A DNA stretch of 9,028 bases from Acidobacteriota bacterium (GTDB lineage: Bacteria > Acidobacteriota > Thermoanaerobaculia > Multivoradales > JAHEKO01). Position numbers and translations under genes: made by a program. The DNA lies in contig JAUWSP010000076.1 of the NCBI GenBank assembly GCA_030610025.1, forward strand, positions 1 through 9,028, in the 5' to 3' direction. Under the pieces are notes generated by a model. The model made no database searches. It saw nothing but the letters and a program-made list of their open reading frames with translations, and was not told where the DNA came from. This document shows positions 1-6,471 of the stretch, one piece after another; the stretch's first letter is position 1; the number at the start of each line of letters is the position of its first letter.

Positions 1-794
1 TACATGGCCGAGACCACTTTCACTACTGCGATGCCATGGCGCGAGTCGTATATCTCCACTTCGATGTTCCGAGCCGCCTCGTCCAACATCATGAGTTGCG
101 CCCTTGTCCCCTCGACCAGCAACGACGCGCTGGTGTTGTCGAGGAAAACCTCGCCGGTTTTCGGGTGCGTAACCACCCTCACCTTCGTCAGCTCGGGGTG
201 CACGCCTCTGGCCATCCTGTCGGTATCACCGGAGAACGCGCCGTCGATGTAGTCGAGCGCGGCGGCCGTGATCGCCTGCTCTTCTACTACGCTCTCATCC
301 ATGTGCGGAGGAGGGTTGCGCTGCCCCCCCTCTGATTCCGGATTCGGAATCCAGAGCACGTTGATGATCTTCCACTTCCCGTTGATCTTGGCGATTTGCA
401 GGAGGTCATGGAAATGGGCCGAGTCCATCATCACCACGGCCATGTCATCGCCGATGTCGAGCACTTTGAGCTCGATGTTGCGCTCCTCTTCGGGAACGAC
501 CTGCATGCCGCGAACGACCTCGATGAGCCGTGTGGCCCCTGCCGGCCGAAGGGAGTAGGTGCCCGTTTGCGGGAACGTGCTGAGCTGCACCTTGGTGAGC
601 TCGGGGTGAACTGCCAGGGCCATCCTCTCGGCGTCCGCCGTGTAGGCGCCCTCCATGTAGTTCATCACGGTCTCGACGACAGCCTTCTTGTCTTCCTCCT
701 GGTCAACCGGCGGGACTCCTGCCACCGGCTGCGACACCAGAAGAAGAGACAGACCAACCAGCGTCAGTACTAATCGCCTGAAGTCCTTGCTCAT
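1..794 (-). CDS. Exported tandem NTF2-like (lumazine-binding-like) protein, C-terminus cut by window edge
   Basis: The frame is open from an ATG at 794-792 down to base 1, giving 264 codons and no stop, so the gene continues beyond the window. AAGGAG lies 4 nt before the ATG. Residues 1-26 look like a Sec signal peptide (basic start, LVGLSLLLV core, PVAG cleavage region), so the protein is probably periplasmic or secreted. The rest is an internal duplication. Copy 1 spans about 36-150 and copy 2 about 172-264+. HPELTKV recurs at 63-69 and 199-205, and ERNIELKVLDIGDDMAVV aligns with ARNIEVEIYDSRHGIAVV. Copy 1 ends in LLQIAKINGKWKIINVLW, typical of NTF2-like 'putative lumazine-binding' domains; copy 2 is cut just before that motif. 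These folds bind small ligands or act as scaffolds, and no ligand can be named here. It lies downstream of the permease on the same strand and may be co-transcribed. The fold is fairly sure, the function unknown. Confidence 0.88.
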   Translation of the reverse strand, partial: MSKDFRRLVLTLVGLSLLLVSQPVAGVPPVDQEEDKKAVVETVMNYMEGAYTADAERMALAVHPELTKVQLSTFPQTGTYSLRPAGATRLIEVVRGMQVVPEEERNIELKVLDIGDDMAVVMMDSAHFHDLLQIAKINGKWKIINVLWIPNPESEGGQRNPPPHMDESVVEEQAITAAALDYIDGAFSGDTDRMARGVHPELTKVRVVTHPKTGEVFLDNTSASLLVEGTRAQLMMLDEAARNIEVEIYDSRHGIAVVKVVSAM

Positions 795-803
795 GATTCT
801 CCT

Positions 804-885
804 TTCGCCGTCGTCCGGCGAATCGCTTGGGGAGCGATTTCAGGTCGAATATGGGCTGCCATGCCGAGAGAGCTTCTCTGGCATG
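804..885. other. Cluster of three inverted repeats between permease and NTF2-like gene
   Basis: Three potential hairpins are packed into 82 bp. (a) 860-885: CATGCC + AGAGA paired with TCTCT + GGCATG, an 11-bp stem with one bulged G at 866 and a 3-nt loop. (b) 821-839: AATCGCT paired with AGCGATT, loop TGGGG. (c) 804-822: TTCGCCG paired with CGGCGAA, loop TCGTC, sharing two bases with (b) and touching the Shine-Dalgarno of the downstream gene. Read on the minus strand, (a) starts 13 nt after the permease stop but has no T-run after it, so it is not a classical rho-independent terminator. Stabilising the permease mRNA 3' end, or tuning translation of the second gene, are possible roles. Confidence 0.5.
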
Positions 886-897
886 TTCGGTCGGTTC

Positions 898-3345
898 TCA
901 ATCCACCCGCAAGGCCACCATCGGGTCGACCCGGGACGCCAGGCGGGCGGGCACATAACACGCCATGATCGAGATCACCGCCAACGCCAGAGCAACTCCC
1001 AGGTAGACAATGGGGTCCAACGGGCTGACTTCGTAAAGGAATCCGCCCAGCAAACGTGTCACAGCGGCCGCCAGCACCAGGCCGGCGGCAATCCCCACCA
1101 GAGTCGTCTTCATTCCTCGGCGTAGCACCATCAGCACGATCGCACTGGACTCCGCTCCCAACGCCATGCGAACACCGAACTCGTGCGTCCTTTGGCTCAC
1201 CATGTAGGCCATGACTCCGTAGACTCCGGTCATGGCCAGAATCAATGCCAGCAGGCCGAATGTGCCGATCAAGATGGTCGGGGCTCGCGAGTCGCCGACG
1301 GAGAGGCGCATGTATTCCTCGACGGTCTGAATGCGCGGCAGTGGGAGGTTCGGCTCGACCTGGCTGAACTCCTGTTGCACGAGTCCAACCAAGGCGCTCG
1401 GGTCGCCGTCGGTCCGGACGACGAAGTTGAGATGCTCCAGGTACTCTGCTTGGGCCAACGGGATGTAGACGTAGGGTTGCGCGTCCTCCAGCAGGGCCAG
1501 GTATTTACCGTCCTCGACGACACCGACGACCTCGCGCTCGACGCCGAGATCGACGAAGATCCTGCTACCGATGGGATCGCGATCCTGCCAGAAGCGGTCC
1601 GCCATCGTCTCGTTGATCAGTGCAACCGGCTTGCTGTCCTCGCGATCGCGGCCATCGAAGTCGCGCCCCCGCACGATGGCAATTCCAAGGGTTTCGAAGT
1701 AGTCGGGACTGACCATGTTGCGCAGAAACACGTTGTATTCGTCGGGACCGAACTCGTACCCGTCGATGTACGTGTCGTGGCGCCCATGGTTTTCTCCAAG
1801 GGGAAGGAAGGCCGACATGCTGGCCTGCTCGACTCCCGGCAAGGTGCGGATGCGATCGAAGAAACGCTGGTAGAGCATCCGCCCGTCAGCCTCCTCATAC
1901 TGGCTGTACCCGAGATTCACCGAGGCAACGATTCCGGCGCGCAGGTCGTAGCCAGGATCCAGCGCCAGCACGTTGGTCAAGCTCTTGAGAAACAAGCCCG
2001 AGCTGATCAACAGGAGAAGCGACAACGCAACCTGGGCGACCACGAGTGATCTCTGTAGCCGCGACTTCCTCAGGCTGCGCCCTTGCTGCACCGCCTGCTC
2101 CTTGAGCTCCCCGGCTTGATCGGGGTGGATCGTCTGAAGCGCCGGCGCCAACCCGAAGAGCGCTCCGGCCAGCAGCGAGATCAATAGCGTGAAGCCGAGA
2201 ACCGCCCAGTCGAAGCTGTAGTCGATTTCGAGGATGAACACCGAGGATGGCATCAGCGCCATCAGCAGGTCTGTGGCCCACAGCGCGATCAGCAACCCGA
2301 CGAGGCCGGCCAGCAGAGCCAGCACCACGCTCTCGGTCAGGAGCTGCCGCAGAATCCGGCCTCTAGACGCTCCCAGCGAGTAGCGCAAAGCGATTTCCCT
2401 TTGACGAATGGTGGCCCTCGCCAGGTGCAGATTGGCAACGTTGAATGTGGCAACCAGCAGCACCAGACCCACAACACCCAGGAGCATCCAGACGAAACCG
2501 TTGGCGCCGGCACTAGGGGAGGTGCCAATGCGATTCTCACTCGTCGCAACAGCCTCGAAGCGCTTGTTCTGGTTAAGCTCGGGGTATTCCTGACTCAGGT
2601 TCGCCGACAACACATCCAGGTCGGCCTGGGCCTGCTCGATGGTGATGCCCGGCGCCAGGCGACCCACGAGCCAGAGCCACGGGTCGATGCGACCATCGAA
2701 CTGCGGTGTGTAGGGAAGCGCTTGCTCGGTCATGTGGAGCGGCACCCAGATGTCCGTCGCGAAAATCACGCTCAGGCCACGGAAGTCTTCGGGGGCAACT
2801 CCGATCACCGTGAACGGGTAGTCATTGATGAATACCTGCTGTCCGATTGCATCGGGATCGGCGCTGAATCGGGTGCTCCAGATTCTGTGGCTCAAGACAG
2901 CCACCGGATGAGTTCCCTCGGACTGGTCCTCCTCCGGGCGAAAGGCGCGCCCCAGAGCAGGATCCACTCCGAGCACCGAGAAGTAATTCCAGGACACGAG
3001 CTGCCCCATGACAACGTCGGTGCCGCCGTCTCCTCGCAGCCCCATCGGCATGGAGGCCTGCGCCGCGAGCTCCGCGAAAACCTCGTTGTGATCCCGCAGG
3101 TCCTCGTAGTCCGGGTACGAAGTGATGCTGTACCGATCGCCACCGGTGTAGGAGGTGAACACCGACGCCAGCGAGTCGACATCCTCGACAGGAATGGGGC
3201 GCAGCAGGATGGCGTTGATGAGGCTGAAAATCGTCGTGTTGGCGCCGATGCCGAGAGCCAGGGACAGCACCGCCACCGTGGTGAAGCCACGATGCTGCAG
3301 AAGCAGCCGTCCGCCGTATTTGAGGTCCTGCCACAGTCCATGCAC
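898..3345 (-). CDS. ADOP-type (MacB/FtsX-like) ABC transporter permease
   Basis: This is a full-length permease of the 'acidobacterial duplicated orphan permease' type, with two FtsX/MacB-like halves in one chain (815 aa, usual for the family). It should sit in the inner membrane with large periplasmic MacB_PCD-like domains. From the GTG start: LWQDLKYGGRLLL at 3-15; first span about 20-48 (LSLALGIGANTTIFSLINA); periplasmic domain about 49-278; spans near 280-305, 338-363 and 380-403; second half opening near 432 (LVVAQVALSLLLLISSGLF), then a second periplasmic domain; spans near 688-717, 743-770 and 778-805. Hallmarks are REIALRYSLGASRGRI, HEFGVRMALGAESSAI and the ending RVDPMVALRVD. The frame stays open upstream to a TTG at 3441, but GTG 3345 has AGGAGA 6 nt before it and places LWQDLKYGG at the N-terminus as in relatives. 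No ABC ATPase lies nearby, as is typical of ADOPs. The substrate is unknown; MacB relatives drive mechanotransmission or efflux. Confidence 0.95.
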   Translation of the reverse strand: MHGLWQDLKYGGRLLLQHRGFTTVAVLSLALGIGANTTIFSLINAILLRPIPVEDVDSLASVFTSYTGGDRYSITSYPDYEDLRDHNEVFAELAAQASMPMGLRGDGGTDVVMGQLVSWNYFSVLGVDPALGRAFRPEEDQSEGTHPVAVLSHRIWSTRFSADPDAIGQQVFINDYPFTVIGVAPEDFRGLSVIFATDIWVPLHMTEQALPYTPQFDGRIDPWLWLVGRLAPGITIEQAQADLDVLSANLSQEYPELNQNKRFEAVATSENRIGTSPSAGANGFVWMLLGVVGLVLLVATFNVANLHLARATIRQREIALRYSLGASRGRILRQLLTESVVLALLAGLVGLLIALWATDLLMALMPSSVFILEIDYSFDWAVLGFTLLISLLAGALFGLAPALQTIHPDQAGELKEQAVQQGRSLRKSRLQRSLVVAQVALSLLLLISSGLFLKSLTNVLALDPGYDLRAGIVASVNLGYSQYEEADGRMLYQRFFDRIRTLPGVEQASMSAFLPLGENHGRHDTYIDGYEFGPDEYNVFLRNMVSPDYFETLGIAIVRGRDFDGRDREDSKPVALINETMADRFWQDRDPIGSRIFVDLGVEREVVGVVEDGKYLALLEDAQPYVYIPLAQAEYLEHLNFVVRTDGDPSALVGLVQQEFSQVEPNLPLPRIQTVEEYMRLSVGDSRAPTILIGTFGLLALILAMTGVYGVMAYMVSQRTHEFGVRMALGAESSAIVLMVLRRGMKTTLVGIAAGLVLAAAVTRLLGGFLYEVSPLDPIVYLGVALALAVISIMACYVPARLASRVDPMVALRVD

Positions 3346-3351
3346 TCGAAA

Positions 3352-3357
3352 TCTCCT
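3352..3357 (-). promoter_or_regulatory. Shine-Dalgarno that decides the permease start
   Basis: On the minus strand AGGAGA is followed by TTTCGA and then GTG (3345-3343). The alternative ATG at 3423 and the TTG at 3441 have no comparable purine-rich site. This supports dropping the extra 32 N-terminal residues, which are low-complexity (SSSSK) and unlike permease N-termini. Confidence 0.75.
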
Positions 3358-3489
3358 GTAGGGTTCAAACTTGCTGCTACTCGAGGGATTTGCAATACCC
3401 GTGCCGCCAGCAGATCCACCCATAAGCTGTTGATTCTGCAAGGGTTACGCTAGCATCCCCAGAATGCATCAGACGTGGCCGGTGGCCAT

Positions 3490-3513
3490 TCGTGGGATAT
3501 GCCGATCCCACGA
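3490..3513. promoter_or_regulatory. Perfect 9-bp inverted repeat, candidate operator
   Basis: TCGTGGGAT (3490-3498) and ATCCCACGA (3505-3513) are perfect inverted copies around a 6-bp spacer (ATGCCG). It lies about 145 bp upstream of the permease GTG and 238 bp upstream of the PAS-LuxR ATG. The geometry suits a dimeric DNA-binding protein, but it would also form a hairpin if transcribed. No known regulator consensus is recognised. Confidence 0.4.
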
Positions 3514-3646
3514 TCGAACACCTGCGCCGTGCGAGTGGCGCATCGAATGTCCTGCCAGAACGAGCGCATCAGTGAATCTCCTCCGCGGAGAGCGGCAGAG
3601 CCTGCGGCTCGCGCTACCCTGTAGGAGAATCATGATCATTTCATTA

Positions 3647-3658
3647 GCCTGTACAGGC
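3647..3658. promoter_or_regulatory. 12-bp palindrome GCCTGTACAGGC, candidate operator
   Basis: GCCTGTACAGGC is a perfect palindrome 92 bp before the PAS-LuxR start, next to AT-richer sequence containing ATGATCAT (3632-3639). Its CCTGTA/TACAGG halves resemble half-sites of quorum-sensing lux boxes, but they are fused with no central spacer, so the resemblance may be superficial. Autoregulation by the adjacent LuxR-type protein is a plausible inference only. Confidence 0.35.
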
Positions 3659-3750
3659 AATTGACCTGACGGCCGCACTGTGGGAAAACGGGCTTCGGAA
3701 GCGGGACGGTCGCCACGACAATCGCCCGCGACTCCAGCAAGGCAAGCAGG

Positions 3751-4482
3751 ATGGGAGATTCACCCATGCAAGAACCGACGAAGCAGGACACCAACCTCGC
3801 GCCCGCTCACCGCGACCTGATGACAGTCGTGGAGACCATGAACTGTGGTCTCCTTGCCAGCGACCTCGACGGCATCGTCGTGTTCGCGAACAAGCGTCTG
3901 CTGGATTGGCTCGGGTACAAGAAAGAGGAAATCGTCGGCGAGCCGAACTTGAACATGGTAATCCCGGAACACTTCGGGCTGATCCTCGCCGAGGGGCAAG
4001 CGATCAGGGAGGGAGACCTTCGTGCTCGCCTCATCGTTGCCAGACGCAAAGACGCCACGACCTTCCCTGCCCTGCTCATCCCACAGCAGTTTTTCGACGA
4101 AGAGGGAGTACTCCAGGCCACCTTCTCGATCATCGTCGATCTGGGAACGGTACAGACCGCCAAGCGCGTCGGTGTCGAGCCCAACCCCGCAGAGGTCGTG
4201 CCCGCCCTGGAGGAAATTGCCCACAGGCTACGGACAATCAGTGGCGTGCCGGCCGGGGACCTGCGCTCGGTGGACTTGAACCACCCGGCACTGGACGATC
4301 TCTCGCCGCGCGAAAAGGAAGTGCTGCACCACCTGACCCTGGGTGATCGGGTGTCGAACATTGCCGAGCAGCTCTTCATCAGCGAGCACACGGTTCGCAA
4401 CCACCTCAAGTCGGTCTACAGGAAGACCGGGGTGAAATCACAGGCCGAAGTCATCAAGTGGGCGCGCACGCTCCGCGCCTAG
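3751..4482 (+). CDS. PAS domain-containing LuxR-family transcriptional regulator
   Basis: A 243-residue cytoplasmic two-domain regulator. Residues about 22-135 form a PAS sensor domain: TMNCGLLASDLDGIVVFANK opens it, then LLDWLGYKKEEIVGEPNLNMVIPEHF, ending in the strands ATFSIIVDLG. A linker (136-178) leads to a GerE/LuxR C-terminal HTH at about 181-243: LSPREKEVLHHL, then NIAEQLFISEHTVRNHLKSVYRKTGVKSQAEVI, with the typical recognition helix SEHTVRNHLKSVYRK. There is no receiver domain and no acyl-homoserine-lactone domain, so the input should be whatever the PAS domain senses (ligand, redox or cofactor). Cys32 is the only cysteine; the sequence does not identify a cofactor. ATG 3751 has AAGG 8 nt upstream. 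ATG 3766 has GGGAG 8 nt upstream and is equally possible, giving a protein 5 residues shorter. The gene is divergent from the permease operon, a likely but unproven target. Confidence 0.92.
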   Translation: MGDSPMQEPTKQDTNLAPAHRDLMTVVETMNCGLLASDLDGIVVFANKRLLDWLGYKKEEIVGEPNLNMVIPEHFGLILAEGQAIREGDLRARLIVARRKDATTFPALLIPQQFFDEEGVLQATFSIIVDLGTVQTAKRVGVEPNPAEVVPALEEIAHRLRTISGVPAGDLRSVDLNHPALDDLSPREKEVLHHLTLGDRVSNIAEQLFISEHTVRNHLKSVYRKTGVKSQAEVIKWARTLRA

Positions 4483-4746
4483 CAGTCCCACTTCCCAGAC
4501 CCACCACACTTTCACCACGGCCTGCTAGCCATCCTTCACCCATAGTGGGCCAATACCCTGGCCAGTCCGGGCTATTCGGCGCCAATTCGGTTCCCAAGGA
4601 CGCCTGAAATACGTCTTACTTGGTGTACGCAGGGAGCACCAACTAAGAACACCAAAGCCGTGTGAGATGTCCTAATCCCAGGACGCTCCCATAGGGCGGA
4701 GGGGACGTGAGGTTACCTCCTTTTCCTTCTCGACCCGCTCGTCTAC

Positions 4747-4895
4747 AACGGCCCAGGATGTTTTGCTCCATCGCCCACATCTCTGGGTCGTTCTGCATGG
4801 ACGGTTCGGGACCTGGTGCTCCCTTGAATCCGGACTGTCCGGGGAAATCGGCTCAGGGTCTACTACCCCCAGAACCCTGAGCCGTTTCTCTTTTT
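4747..4895 (+). ncRNA. Candidate structured RNA ending in an intrinsic terminator
   Basis: Bases 4747-4761 pair with 4777-4792 in a 15-bp stem with one bulged T (4782) and one G-T wobble (4751/4788), closing a 15-nt loop. A CCGGA/TCCGG hairpin with a CTG loop follows (4830-4842), then the intrinsic terminator at 4849-4895. No protein frame explains this spacing of structures. I recognise no known family: it lacks the hallmarks of tmRNA, SRP RNA and RNase P RNA, and I cannot match it to 6S RNA. The 5' end is unknown and may extend back to about 4620, where further pairings lie. It could instead be the structured 3' UTR of the PAS-LuxR mRNA. Confidence 0.4.
4849..4895 (+). terminator. Rho-independent terminator
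   Basis: CGGCTCAGGGT (4849-4859) pairs perfectly with ACCCTGAGCCG (4874-4884), an 11-bp GC-rich stem with a 14-nt loop. TTTCTCTTTTT (4885-4895) follows immediately. AAA at 4845-4847 can extend the stem past a one-base bulge. It faces plus-strand transcription, lying 367 bp after the PAS-LuxR stop and 168 bp before the next gene, so it separates the two transcription units. Confidence 0.85.
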
Positions 4896-5063
4896 GCGCT
4901 GGAACCCTCCCGCCGGCATGCTCGCCCCGTTGCTCAGGTGCGCCTACGGGGGGTAGCTTTGTTATGTTGACCCAAGGCGCATACCCGCGATCAATGACGG
5001 GTCTGCGAGTGGGCCGCTCTTCGTGTACCGGACGCGGGCTCAGCCCGCCAGGAGGGTGGTGTC

Positions 5064-6080
5064 ATGAGACCTTCACGTAGGGAGTTCCTCCGGAACGAGC
5101 ACCCCTCGTTGTGCATCTTCCTCTCCGCTCTCTTGATTGCGGTGCTGCAGCTCAGCACACCGGCCTCCGCCCTCGAGGACGACCCGCCAGGAGGGCAAGC
5201 GGAGTCCGCGGCGAGCCCGGTGTCCTTGGATGTTGTGCTGGAGCGGATGGCCAGAGTCGCAGACCTGTACAACGACAACGCCCTGAGGTTTTCCTGCGAC
5301 GAGGAAATCACCTACACGCATTTCGCCTCGTCGGGCAGGGTTCAGGATCGCAGGAGGTACAACCTCCAGTACATGTACACCTACGTGCAGGGCTCGGAGT
5401 CGACAACGGATGCCGAGGGCACGAGGCGCGGAGGCCTGGCCGACTACCGCACCATCCGTGACGAGAATGCCGACGATGGCACCTACCGTGAGATCCAGCT
5501 CGAGGATCTGGCATTGCCGAACTATCTGAAGAGAGACTACTCGTGGGCCTTCATCTTCGAGGAAGCGCGGCAAGGTCTATACCAGTTCGAGATCCTCGGA
5601 GAAGAGAGCGTACACGGAGCCGATGCCTTCATCCTGGGATTCGATCCGATCCCCCCTTATGTGAGGACGGTCAACGACTGGTTCGGGAAGGTCTGGATCG
5701 ATAAGGAGAGCTTTCAGCTCCTGAGAGTCGAGGCACATAGCTCGGACGCCCTGACCGACGATGGGAAAGCCGAGGGGGAAGAAGAGGAGAAGGACGTCTA
5801 TCGCGCCCAGACGTTCACGGTAACCAGGATCACCACGGATTTCGCCATCGAAAAAAACGGCATGCGATTCCCGAGCCACGCTGTTCTCACCGCTAGCGTC
5901 TCCCAACGGCTCGCCGAGGCGGCCAACCTTCTGGCCACCATCACCGGAGACATGGAAGAGTACGATGGCGAGGTGCGCACGGTCTTCCGAGTCGACCAGG
6001 TCTACGACCACTACCGTTTCTTCAACGTGCGCAGCGAGACCGAGGTCCGCGACCTGGTGATGGGGATCAGGCGGTCATGA
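5064..6080 (+). CDS. Exported protein of unknown function with Tat-like signal peptide
   Basis: A 338-residue protein behind a near-perfect AGGAGG (5050-5055), 8 nt before the ATG. Residues 4-10, SRREFLR, match the twin-arginine consensus (S/T-R-R-x-F-L-K). A hydrophobic stretch (about 17-30) and an ASA cleavage site at 34-36 follow, so export through Tat, possibly folded, is likely. The mature part looks rich in beta-strands: LRFSCDEEITYTHF, then YNLQYMYTYV, YQFEILGEESVHGADAFILGF, VWIDKESFQLLRVEAHS, an acidic insertion (GEEEEKD), and strands up to VFRVDQVYDHYRFF. Alternating strands with a 'WIDKESFQLLRVE' turn recall LolA/LppX-like lipid-binding exported proteins common in Acidobacteriota, but this is a resemblance, not an assignment. 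It appears monocistronic, with a terminator upstream and a convergent small ORF downstream that overlaps its end by 6 bp. Confidence 0.85.
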   Translation: MRPSRREFLRNEHPSLCIFLSALLIAVLQLSTPASALEDDPPGGQAESAASPVSLDVVLERMARVADLYNDNALRFSCDEEITYTHFASSGRVQDRRRYNLQYMYTYVQGSESTTDAEGTRRGGLADYRTIRDENADDGTYREIQLEDLALPNYLKRDYSWAFIFEEARQGLYQFEILGEESVHGADAFILGFDPIPPYVRTVNDWFGKVWIDKESFQLLRVEAHSSDALTDDGKAEGEEEEKDVYRAQTFTVTRITTDFAIEKNGMRFPSHAVLTASVSQRLAEAANLLATITGDMEEYDGEVRTVFRVDQVYDHYRFFNVRSETEVRDLVMGIRRS

Positions 6081-6251
6081 GATCTGGATAGGCAGGCCTG
6101 CCTGCGCCCCCAGAACCAGCAGCGTGATCCCATTACGAACCAGAACCGTCATCCACATGGCGCCGATCTGGTTCCACTCCACTGTGATTCGCAGGAGAAT
6201 CGCCGATACCAGCGTGACTCGCATCATCAATAGGGTAGCGGCGTCGATCAT
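6075..6251 (-). CDS. Putative 58-residue small membrane protein
   Basis: An open frame from ATG (6251-6249) to TGA (6077-6075). The minus strand carries GGAG 6 nt before the ATG. The product starts MIDAATLLMMRVTLVSAILL, has a short polar middle (RITVEWNQIGAMW), and a second hydrophobic stretch (MTVLVRNGITLLVLGAQAGL), so one or two membrane spans are plausible. About three quarters of codons end in G or C, like real genes here. The frame overlaps the end of the convergent 5064-6080 gene by 6 bp and is divergent from the RHH gene, with a perfect GTAAT-N3-ATTAC element 29 bp before its start. I recognise no family. It could be a chance frame, but the start site, codon bias, hydrophobicity and operator position together make a gene reasonable. 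Confidence 0.5.
   Translation of the reverse strand: MIDAATLLMMRVTLVSAILLRITVEWNQIGAMWMTVLVRNGITLLVLGAQAGLPIQIS
6090..6103. repeat. 14-bp palindrome at the convergent gene ends
   Basis: AGGCAGGCCTGCCT is a perfect palindrome 10 bp after the stop of the 5064 gene, within the last codons of the minus-strand small ORF. With no T-run it is not a typical terminator. It may just be chance in GC-rich DNA, or a protein-binding site or weak stem in the shared 3' region. Confidence 0.35.
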
Positions 6252-6279
6252 CTTGCTCTCCGGCCTCTCGTTCGATTTA

Positions 6280-6296
6280 ACGTAATGCTATTACGT
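6280..6296. promoter_or_regulatory. Inverted repeat operator 1 (ACGTAAT-GCT-ATTACGT)
   Basis: A perfect 7-bp inverted repeat around GCT. It is the longest match to the shared core GTAAT-N3-ATTAC and the copy nearest the small ORF (29 bp before its ATG), so a repressor bound here would probably cover that gene's promoter. Confidence 0.6.
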
Positions 6297-6332
6297 GTAT
6301 ATATCGAGTCTCATGGACTGTCAAGCGTTCAG

Positions 6333-6345
6333 GTAATATTATTCG
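6333..6345. promoter_or_regulatory. Inverted repeat operator 2 (GTAAT-ATT-ATTCG), degenerate
   Basis: It shares GTAAT-N3-ATT with the other two copies but ends in CG, not AC. Its centre is 51 bp from that of operator 1, close to five helical turns, so the two could be bound on one DNA face. It is weaker than the other two and could be chance in AT-rich DNA. Confidence 0.4.
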
Positions 6346-6442
6346 AGCGAGAGCTCGGTCGAGCCGAGAAATCGCGAAGAAGCCTTCTATCCTACTTTCC
6401 AGAGTATATGAGGATCGGATCGGGGCTAGGCCGATACGGTTC

Positions 6443-6471
6443 TTGACTCACCAGACCATTTATGTAATTGT
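6443..6471 (+). promoter_or_regulatory. Weak candidate promoter of the RHH gene
   Basis: TTGACT (6443-6448) is a good -35 hexamer, but the -10 is uncertain. TGTAAT (6463-6468) is the best match with a short 14-bp spacer, while AATTGT (6466-6471) has the right 17-bp spacing but a poor match. Either would overlap operator 3. Confidence 0.3.

Larger units (their letters stand above)
3346..3750. other. Divergent intergenic region between permease and PAS-LuxR gene
   Basis: About 400 bp separate the divergent starts. Short open frames exist on both strands (for example 3464-3664 plus and 3469-3678 minus), but their translations are Arg/Ser/Pro-rich and lack family signatures or good ribosome sites, so I do not call genes. 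The region should carry promoters for both genes, though I see no convincing -35/-10 pair. It holds the inverted repeat at 3490-3513, a 10-bp palindrome CTCCGCGGAG at 3581-3590 and the 12-bp palindrome at 3647-3658. Confidence 0.6.
4483..5063 (+). other. Gene-free spacer with RNA structure and a terminator
   Basis: About 580 bp lie between the PAS-LuxR stop and the next gene. An open frame at 4763-5080 runs through the terminator and lacks protein-like features, so I reject it. The first part has small inverted repeats: TTGGTG (4620-4625) can pair with CACCAA (4637-4642) or, extended by one base, with ACACCAA (4649-4655); GTCCT (4669-4673) pairs with AGGAC (4680-4684); GGGAGC (4632-4637) can pair with GCTCCC (4685-4690). 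The strong hairpin and terminator at 4747-4895 are listed separately. The last part (4896-5063) should hold the promoter of the 5064 gene. A TG-extended -10-like TGTTATGTT at 4960-4968 is the only weak candidate. Confidence 0.5.

Noticed and set aside
1183..2049. 288-residue open frame on the plus strand opposite the permease
   Set aside because: It is antisense to a clear ADOP permease; the translation is rich in Asp, Gln, His and Arg, without domains or a ribosome site. The GC-rich third positions of the real gene keep this strand open.
2401..3453. 350-residue open frame on the plus strand opposite the permease N-terminal half
   Set aside because: Same shadow effect: no recognisable motif, unusual composition, complete overlap with a convincing gene.
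3464..3678. Short open frames on both strands upstream of the PAS-LuxR gene
   Set aside because: Arg/Ser/Pro/Cys-rich translations, no ribosome sites, mutually overlapping; more likely a regulatory region.
4709..4735. GAGG-TTA-CCTC hairpin followed by a pyrimidine run, possible second terminator
   Set aside because: The stem is only 4 bp and the run is broken by C residues; too weak beside the clear terminator at 4849-4895.
4763..5080. 105-residue open frame on the plus strand in the spacer before the exported protein gene
   Set aside because: It reads straight through a strong rho-independent terminator and overlaps the next gene's ribosome site and start; composition is not protein-like.
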